Shown: piece by piece, positions 1-5,031 of the stretch
Position numbering within the stretch: the stretch's first letter is position 1
Layout of the letters: each line of letters opens with the position of its first letter
DNA from: Acinetobacter sp. UBA6641
GTDB taxonomy: Bacteria > Pseudomonadota > Gammaproteobacteria > Pseudomonadales > Moraxellaceae
Reading direction: 5' to 3'
Length of the DNA stretch: 5,031 nucleotides
Assembly: GCA_002455755.1 (NCBI GenBank)
Contig: DKLL01000250.1
Span: 507-5,537, forward strand
Made by a program: the position numbers and the translations under genes
The notes under the pieces: generated by a model
What the model saw: the letters and a program-made list of their open reading frames with translations, nothing else
Told to the model about the DNA's origin: nothing
Database searches by the model: none

Positions 1-970
1 TGAACCCTATCAGTTTGACGCCGGAGAATTGCAGCCTCATCAGGTTGAAGTTAAAGTTGAATACTGCGGTTTATGCCATTCCGATATTTCAGTGATTAAT
101 AATGACTGGAAATCTTCGGTTTATCCCGTAGTCGCCGGACATGAAATTATTGGCACCATTACCCAGCTGGGTTCAGAGGCCAAAGGTTTGAAAGTGGGAC
201 AACGCGTTGGCATCGGTTGGACTGCTGAAAGTTGCCAATATTGCGACCCCTGCATATCAGGTCAGCAAGTACTCTGTACGGGCGGACAAACGGCGACCAT
301 TGTTGGACATGCCGGTGGATTTGCCGACAAAGTCCGTGCCGGCTGGCAATGGGCGATTCCCCTGCCGGAAGATCTGGACCCTGAAAGTGCCGGGCCACTG
401 CTCTGTGGAGGAATTACCGTATTTGATCCGATTCTAAAACATCAGATTCAGGCCATACATCATGTGGGTGTGATCGGGATTGGCGGCTTAGGTCATATGG
501 CGATCAAACTGCTGAAAGCCTGGGGCTGTGAAATTACCGCCTTTACTTCAAATTTGGACAAGACTGAAGAGCTGAAAGCCATGGGTGCAGACCATGTGGT
601 GAATAGCCGCGATACAGCCGCATTAAAAGCTCAACGCGGTAAATTCGATTTGTTACTCAGTACCGTCAATGTGACCTTGAACTGGCAGGCTTACCTCGCT
701 ACCCTTGCGCCAAACGGTACCGTGCATATGCTCGGGCTTCCCCTGGAACCCATGCAGATCTCGGCCGGCACACTGATTGGCGGCGCAAAATCCGTGACCG
801 GTTCCCCTACCGGCTCCCCTGCGGCACTACGCCAATTACTGAGGTTTGCTGCCCGTAAAAATATTGCACCGCAAATTGAAGTTTTTCCGATGTCACAGCT
901 CAATCAAGCCATTGAACGTCTGCATTCGGGTCAGGCCCGTTACCGGATTGTACTCAAAGCGGATTTCTAG
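1..970 (+). CDS. Zinc-dependent NAD(P)-linked alcohol/aldehyde dehydrogenase, YahK/CAD type (5' partial)
   Basis: Medium-chain dehydrogenase of the cinnamyl-alcohol-dehydrogenase/YahK branch; family members reduce a broad range of aldehydes to alcohols in the cytosol, usually with NADPH. The frame is open from base 2, so the gene enters from outside the window; against remembered E. coli YahK about 15 residues are missing, leaving 322 codons. The TTG at 29 is an internal Leu, not a start. Numbering from that Leu: the catalytic zinc ligands are Cys16 (CGLCHSD), His38 (GHEIIG) and Cys126 (LLCGGIT). The structural zinc Cys are 69, 72, 75 and 83 with the usual x2-x2-x7 spacing. The Rossmann motif GIGGLGH is at 150-156. 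All key residues are present, so it should be active if the missing start is intact. It ends at TAG 968-970, convergent with the LysR gene. Class is sure; substrate is unknown. Confidence 0.93.
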   Translation, partial: EPYQFDAGELQPHQVEVKVEYCGLCHSDISVINNDWKSSVYPVVAGHEIIGTITQLGSEAKGLKVGQRVGIGWTAESCQYCDPCISGQQVLCTGGQTATIVGHAGGFADKVRAGWQWAIPLPEDLDPESAGPLLCGGITVFDPILKHQIQAIHHVGVIGIGGLGHMAIKLLKAWGCEITAFTSNLDKTEELKAMGADHVVNSRDTAALKAQRGKFDLLLSTVNVTLNWQAYLATLAPNGTVHMLGLPLEPMQISAGTLIGGAKSVTGSPTGSPAALRQLLRFAARKNIAPQIEVFPMSQLNQAIERLHSGQARYRIVLKADF

Positions 971-996
971 TCCATTTTTCAGTTTAATGTTCTCTC

Positions 997-1041
997 GAAT
1001 CCTATCTGCCAAGAACAATAGTGCTTGGCAGATTCTGATTC
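997..1041. terminator. Hairpin between convergent genes, possible terminator without a T-run
   Basis: A perfect 10-bp inverted repeat, ATCTGCCAAG at 1004-1013 and CTTGGCAGAT at 1024-1033, has a 10-base loop. An outer 5-bp arm (GAATC 997-1001, GATTC 1037-1041) extends it across a small internal bulge. It sits in the 98-bp gap between the converging dehydrogenase and regulator stops, where a two-way terminator is expected. Neither side has the T-run of a classical Rho-independent terminator, so the termination role is inferred from placement only. Confidence 0.45.
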
Positions 1042-1068
1042 AGTCTGACAAATTGGTCTTTCAGTCAC

Positions 1069-1959
1069 TTATAAATATACGGCCAGTTTTTGTGTCAGGA
1101 ATTCGATAAATAAATGCACCCTTTTTGGCAGATGCTCTTGTCGATAGTACACTGCATGGATGTCCTGATAATGCAGACGAATTTGATCTTCAAATAAGGC
1201 CTTCAGGCGACCGGCCTGTAAATCATCTTCAACCAAAAAGCGCGACAAACAGGTTATCCCGAGGCCTTGTAAAGCCAGTTGCCGAACCGTTTCTCCATTG
1301 GAGGCTTTTATTTTGGGATGGACAATTAAATCTTCACCATTCAACTGAATCGGCCAGGTATTTAAATGCGTCGGCTGGCTAAAACCCAGCAAGGCATGTT
1401 GCGATAAATCCGCTGGAGCTTGCGGTACTACATGTTGTTCCAAGTAGAGAGGACTCACCACAATATACAGGCGGCTACGACACAATAACCTGGCATGTAA
1501 ACTTGAATCGTGCAGTTCTCCAAACCGGATCGCGACATCGGTTTTATGTTCCAGCAAATCAATCACCTGATCATGATTATTCAGTTCAATTTCAATATTG
1601 GGATAGCGTTGCACGAACTCCTGCATCAGCGGCACAATGACATGCAAAATAAAAGGCGTGGCCGAATCCACCCGGATCAGCCCAGAGGTGTCACTATCCG
1701 ATTTCAGCAAGGCATCTTCTGCTGCAGCCAGATCATTCAGAATTTTGCGGGCCTTTTCCAGAAATAGCTGTCCCTCCTGGGTCAGTTTCAGCTTGCGTGT
1801 AGTTCTTTCTAACAGCGTGACATTTAATTTATTTTCCAGACGCTGCAAGGCACGGCTAACACCGGAAGTAGTTTGGCCCAAACGCTCTGCTGCCATGACA
1901 ATCGAACCACTATCTACAATGGTGACAAAGGCCTGTAATTCTTCAATCGTCGATTTCAT
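1069..1959 (-). CDS. LysR-family transcriptional regulator, YafC-like
   Basis: A 296-residue LysR-type regulator, normal full length. The N-terminal winged helix-turn-helix occupies about residues 1-60 (AAERLGQTTSGVSRALQRLE in the recognition region, followed by LLERTTRKLKLT). A linker helix follows to about 90, then the periplasmic-binding-like effector domain to about 290. It resembles E. coli YafC by memory, with shared stretches around LNTWPI, NGETVRQL and GITCLS. It reads away from the DkgB-type reductase across a 113-bp gap, the classical arrangement for a LysR protein controlling its neighbour and itself. The start ATG (1959-1957) has only a weak purine stretch (GACAG) before it, but no better upstream start is evident and the N-terminus matches the family. 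The effector is unknown; an aldehyde or oxidised metabolite would fit the neighbours (inference). Confidence 0.93.
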   Translation of the reverse strand: MKSTIEELQAFVTIVDSGSIVMAAERLGQTTSGVSRALQRLENKLNVTLLERTTRKLKLTQEGQLFLEKARKILNDLAAAEDALLKSDSDTSGLIRVDSATPFILHVIVPLMQEFVQRYPNIEIELNNHDQVIDLLEHKTDVAIRFGELHDSSLHARLLCRSRLYIVVSPLYLEQHVVPQAPADLSQHALLGFSQPTHLNTWPIQLNGEDLIVHPKIKASNGETVRQLALQGLGITCLSRFLVEDDLQAGRLKALFEDQIRLHYQDIHAVYYRQEHLPKRVHLFIEFLTQKLAVYL

Positions 1960-2072
1960 CTGTCATGCTTTTATTGATTTTCAGTCAACAATATTTTGCA
2001 AATTCAGATATTTTTTCGCAACAATAAAAAGCACAAAATATTCAACATCGAAAATACTTAAACATTAAAATT
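1960..2072. promoter_or_regulatory. Divergent control region with nested repeats, candidate LysR operator
   Basis: This 113-bp AT-rich gap lies between the LysR start and the reductase start. Three repeat pairs are visible. A perfect 9-bp inverted repeat is AATATTTTG (1990-1998) with CAAAATATT (2034-2042). A direct repeat is CAACAATA at 1986-1993 and 2019-2026, 33 bp apart, or about three helical turns. A short inverted pair is TTGC (1996-1999) with GCAA (2018-2021). Repeats on one DNA face suit a tetrameric LysR protein. Promoters are weak by eye: TTTTCG (2013-2018) with AAATAT (2036-2041) at 17 bp for the reductase, and TTGCGA with CAAAAT at 17 bp on the other strand for the regulator. The operator role is inferred. 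Confidence 0.5.
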
Positions 2073-2879
2073 ATGAATATTGTTCCTCAATTCGGTGTCG
2101 GTACCTTTCGCCTGTCTGGACAGACAGTGATTGATTCAGTCAAAACTGCACTGGAAGTCGGTTATCGCGCCGTGGATACCGCACAGATTTACGCCAATGA
2201 AGCCGAAGTCGGTCAGGCCATTGCCGAAAGTCAGGTCCATCGTAATGAGCTGTTCATGACCACCAAAATCTGGACAGATAACTATGCGTCCGACAAACTG
2301 ATTCCAAGCCTCAAAGAAAGTCTGCATAAACTGCGTACTGATGCAGTCAACCTGACCCTGATCCATTGGCCAGCACCGCAACTCGGCACCAATATTCCTG
2401 AACTGATGCAGACTTTACTGGAGGCCAAGCAGCAAGGTCTGACCGAGCATATCGGCGTATCCAATTTCAATATTGAACTGACCCGGCAGGCGATTGACAG
2501 TATTGGCCTAGAACACATTGCCACCAATCAGATTGAACTGAGTCCTTATCTGCAAAATCAGCATCTGGTCGATTTTTTACAGTCACAGAATATTGATGTG
2601 ACCTCTTATATGACGTTGGCTTATGGCAAAGTGCTACATGATCCAGTCCTGCAACAGATTGCTGCACAGCATCAGGCTTCGACTGCACAAATTGCACTGG
2701 CTTGGGCCTTGCAAAAGGGCTTCGCAGTGATTCCATCTTCGACCAAACGTGAACATCTGCTTGCCAATCTGGCAGCACAGGATATTCAGCTGACTCAAAC
2801 AGAAATAGCGTTGATCAGTACGCTGGAACGCAATGGCCGTGAAGTTAATCCGCAACAACTGGCACCCATCTGGGACTAA
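2073..2879 (+). CDS. dkgB: Aldo-keto reductase, DkgB (2,5-diketo-D-gluconate reductase B / methylglyoxal reductase) type
   Basis: A 268-residue cytosolic NADPH-dependent aldo-keto reductase; E. coli DkgB is 267 residues and collinear by memory (FGxGTFRL start, [29 protein letters not shown], LAPxWD end). DkgB reduces 2,5-diketo-gluconate and methylglyoxal and other small aldehydes. The catalytic tetrad is complete: Asp35, Tyr40, Lys65 and His98. The NADPH-binding segment [13 protein letters not shown] is at 220-232. The ATG at 2073 is chosen because the protein then begins like the family and the open frame upstream has no earlier ATG. No Shine-Dalgarno is visible in the A/T-rich leader, so initiation may be weak or near-leaderless. 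It is divergent from the YafC-like regulator and followed at once by a permease relic. Family and name are confident by similarity; the natural substrate is not shown. Confidence 0.93.
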   Translation: MNIVPQFGVGTFRLSGQTVIDSVKTALEVGYRAVDTAQIYANEAEVGQAIAESQVHRNELFMTTKIWTDNYASDKLIPSLKESLHKLRTDAVNLTLIHWPAPQLGTNIPELMQTLLEAKQQGLTEHIGVSNFNIELTRQAIDSIGLEHIATNQIELSPYLQNQHLVDFLQSQNIDVTSYMTLAYGKVLHDPVLQQIAAQHQASTAQIALAWALQKGFAVIPSSTKREHLLANLAAQDIQLTQTEIALISTLERNGREVNPQQLAPIWD

Positions 2880-2888
2880 ACAGCAGCC

Positions 2889-3048
2889 CTGAAGATTAAT
2901 TTCCTTTGCTTGCGCTTGCCGTTGGTGCCTTTGCCATTGGTACCACTGAATTTTCTCCGATGGGTTTCCTGCCAGAAATTGTCCGGGATCTGGAGATTTC
3001 AATCCCCCATACCGGTATGCTGGTCAGTGCCCAAGAATGCTATTAAAA
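2889..3048 (+). pseudogene. N-terminal remnant of an MFS efflux permease
   Basis: From 2906 to the TAA at 3046-3048 one frame reads LLALAVGAFAIGTTEF, then a segment with MGFLPEIVRDL and ending GMLVSA. This is the first transmembrane helix and first loop of the drug/sugar efflux MFS group (AraJ/SotB/YdhP-like), normally near 390 residues. After GMLVSA the match stops and the frame closes after four unrelated residues, so about 90% of the gene is missing. Upstream, CTG AAG ATT AAT TT (from 2889) is in another frame; adding one T to the run at 2900-2902 would join it into the permease frame. That suggests a one-base deletion plus a lost ATG (now CTG). It lies 10 bp behind the reductase, so it was probably the second gene of that unit. 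No function is expected. Confidence 0.75.
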
Positions 3049-3059
3049 TGTCGCTAATA

Positions 3060-3086
3060 AAAAAGTCCGCCTGATGCGGACTTTTT
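3060..3086. terminator. Bidirectional Rho-independent terminator
   Basis: A perfect stem is formed by AAAAAGTCCGC (3060-3070) and GCGGACTTTTT (3076-3086) around the loop CTGAT. The GC core is flanked by A's on one side and T's on the other, so it can terminate transcripts from both directions. It closes the reductase/permease-relic unit on the plus strand. On the minus strand it lies 11 bp past the stop of the START-domain gene. Confidence 0.92.
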
Positions 3087-3097
3087 ATTTTTCTGTT

Positions 3098-3742
3098 TTA
3101 ACGTAATGCTTCAGGCAACAGTGGAATAGTTGAGGGTTTAGCAAGTTCTGTCTTCATCTTCTGCAGCATCTGATACGGCTGCTGCTGTACAAACATATTC
3201 ACAAAGCTTAAAGGAATAGAGCCTTCTGGGTTCGCATAACCATAAGTTGAAACTTTAACTTTATTATTGGCTAATTTCTGAAAAGTCCAATCGCCTTCAT
3301 AATGGGTCAAACGGACATAATCCGGATTTTTGGCATAGCCTTTATCGACCGCTTTATTTTTAATGGTAACCATGCCTTGAGCATCTTTCACCATTTTACC
3401 TTGCACCACTAAATCACGATCTTTCAGTGGAAAAGGGAAATCCAGCACCATATACAATAAAAATTCGCCTTTTTTATCGTCGCGCGAAAGGACTTTGATG
3501 CTGCCCATATACGGCACCCATTTCACCGCATGGTCGACATCCAGAATCAGACTAACGGCTTTTTCAAAAGGCGTATCGTAAGTGGTTTCAGCTCTGTATA
3601 AAAATACCGGATTTTGACTGTTTTGGTAGGTCCAAACCTTAATATTATTTTTATTAATACTGAGTTTGGCATTATCAACAGGTTTAGCTTGTGCAGCAGC
3701 AAGCATTGCTACCGCACAGGCCATCAATATTACTTTTTTCAT
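3098..3742 (-). CDS. Exported START-domain (SRPBCC fold) lipid-binding-like protein
   Basis: A 214-residue protein. Residues 1-19 form a clear Sec signal peptide: KK, a hydrophobic core, then AQA before the predicted cleavage at Ala19-Lys20. There is no lipobox Cys, so a soluble periplasmic protein is expected. The rest, about 45-205, looks like a START domain: an early strand (VFLYRAET), a helix with VSLILDVDHAVKWVPY, the signature FPFPLKDRDLV at 102-112 (family consensus like PWPxxDRD), a WTF strand, and a long C-terminal helix (FVQQQPYQMLQKMKTEL). START domains hold hydrophobic ligands in a deep cavity; the ligand and role here are unknown. It follows dapB by 60 bp on the same strand with no convincing terminator between, so it may be cotranscribed. 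An AAGAAG ribosome-binding candidate lies 9 bp before the ATG. Confidence 0.85.
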   Translation of the reverse strand: MKKVILMACAVAMLAAAQAKPVDNAKLSINKNNIKVWTYQNSQNPVFLYRAETTYDTPFEKAVSLILDVDHAVKWVPYMGSIKVLSRDDKKGEFLLYMVLDFPFPLKDRDLVVQGKMVKDAQGMVTIKNKAVDKGYAKNPDYVRLTHYEGDWTFQKLANNKVKVSTYGYANPEGSIPLSFVNMFVQQQPYQMLQKMKTELAKPSTIPLLPEALR

Positions 3743-3790
3743 TCCATTGTGCTTCTTATTTTAATTTTGCTACGTATTGTTATAAATGAT

Positions 3791-4667
<877 letters not shown>

Positions 4668-4869
4668 AAACTCTGTAATAACACTAAGATTGATTGCATA
4701 AAATCAATGAAAATACCTAAATAGTAAAATCACTGATTTTGATAAAAAACTGATAAACAAAGTCATCCAGACTTCTTGGAATATAACTAAGTATCAATTT
4801 TAGCGATCACTTAAATTTGAGGTTTAATGATAGTTGATACAGAACAAGGCTGATGCAAAATTGAGAAAT
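4668..4869. other. AT-rich non-coding stretch, no gene seen
   Basis: No reading frame here has a recognisable protein. Only short weak inverted repeats are visible: ATTGATT (4689-4695) with AATCAAT (4702-4708), and GTATCAA (4791-4797) with TTGATAC (4834-4840). The latter could be an operator for the decayed gene to its right, but nothing supports this beyond position. Confidence 0.5.
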
Positions 4870-4980
4870 ATGGCTTGAGTAATAAAATTCTTTTTGCGGG
4901 TCTTGGTGGTATTGATATGATCATATCCTGAGCCAAGATTTGAAAGAAAGCCAAGAAATATGGATAAGAAAAAAACCTGC
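4870..4980 (+). pseudogene. Possible relic of a short-chain dehydrogenase N-terminus
   Basis: From 4875 one frame reads LSNKILFAGLGGIDMIIS then stops at 4929-4931. This resembles the start of short-chain dehydrogenases of the insect-Adh-like type ([20 protein letters not shown] by memory), with the Ser at the exact expected spacing. The second Gly of the cofactor loop would be Asp. If one T is restored in ATGGCTTGAG (4870-4879) an ATG joins this frame. Beyond the stop the expected Arg is TGA (one change from CGA), another in-frame TGA follows, and PRNM (4951-4962) recurs in a frame shifted by one base, where the family has PKNL. Nothing similar follows 4980. Multiple stops and frameshifts mean it cannot be functional; the assignment rests on a short match. 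Confidence 0.38.
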
Positions 4981-4990
4981 TCATTATTTA

Positions 4991-5031
4991 GGGCGTGTCA
5001 TCAATTAAACCATATCATGATTGAGGCAAGG
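4991..5031. mobile_element. Probable insertion-sequence terminus, cut by the window edge
   Basis: The sequence changes character at TTA|GGGCGTGTCATCAATTAA. A GGGCGTGTC-type end next to a TTA target resembles terminal repeats of IS5-family elements found in Acinetobacter, but this is from memory and no transposase is visible in the 41 remaining bases. The sequence stopping a few tens of bases into a repeat is what a draft contig broken at a multicopy IS looks like. The other end and the target duplication cannot be seen. Confidence 0.35.

Noticed and set aside
29..31. TTG as start codon of the zinc dehydrogenase
   Set aside because: The frame is open leftward to base 2 and the residues read there match the family N-terminus, so this Leu is internal.
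3035..3060. C-terminal piece of the permease rejoining after the deletion
   Set aside because: The few codons before the terminator in any frame are too short and featureless to match an MFS C-terminus.
4791..4840. GTATCAA/TTGATAC inverted repeat as an operator
   Set aside because: Seven-base arms 36 bases apart in AT-rich DNA are easily chance, and no intact gene lies beside them to regulate.

Overview
The window looks like chromosomal DNA from an Acinetobacter-type gammaproteobacterium. This rests on moderately AT-rich intergenic DNA, gene content, and remembered similarity of several proteins to E. coli YahK, YafC, DkgB and DapB. Genus is an inference and no search was run. The odd length, a gene cut at the left edge and a likely insertion-sequence end at the right edge suggest a whole draft contig.

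Left part (1-3050): a zinc alcohol/aldehyde dehydrogenase (5' end missing) runs rightward and converges on a YafC-type LysR regulator. That regulator is divergent from a DkgB-type aldo-keto reductase across a 113-bp AT-rich control region with nested direct and inverted repeats. Directly behind the reductase lies a short decayed N-terminal piece of a major facilitator superfamily (MFS) drug/sugar efflux permease; the rest of that gene is gone. The two oxidoreductases suggest a small reactive-aldehyde or methylglyoxal reduction locus under a LysR regulator, which is inference from family membership.

Middle (3060-3086): a strong bidirectional Rho-independent terminator separates the rightward reductase unit from the leftward unit to its right.

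Right part (3098-4667): dapB (4-hydroxy-tetrahydrodipicolinate reductase, lysine/diaminopimelate synthesis) is followed, 60 bp downstream on the same strand, by an exported START-domain protein. They probably share a transcript that starts at an extended -10 promoter near 4659-4667 and ends at the shared terminator.

Right edge (4668-5031): no intact gene. It holds a probable relic of a short-chain dehydrogenase N-terminus (about 4870-4980) and, from 4991, what looks like the terminus of an insertion sequence. I see no CRISPR array, tRNA, rRNA or phage gene, and no convincing novel multi-gene system. The interesting signals are gene decay and the control region of the reductase.
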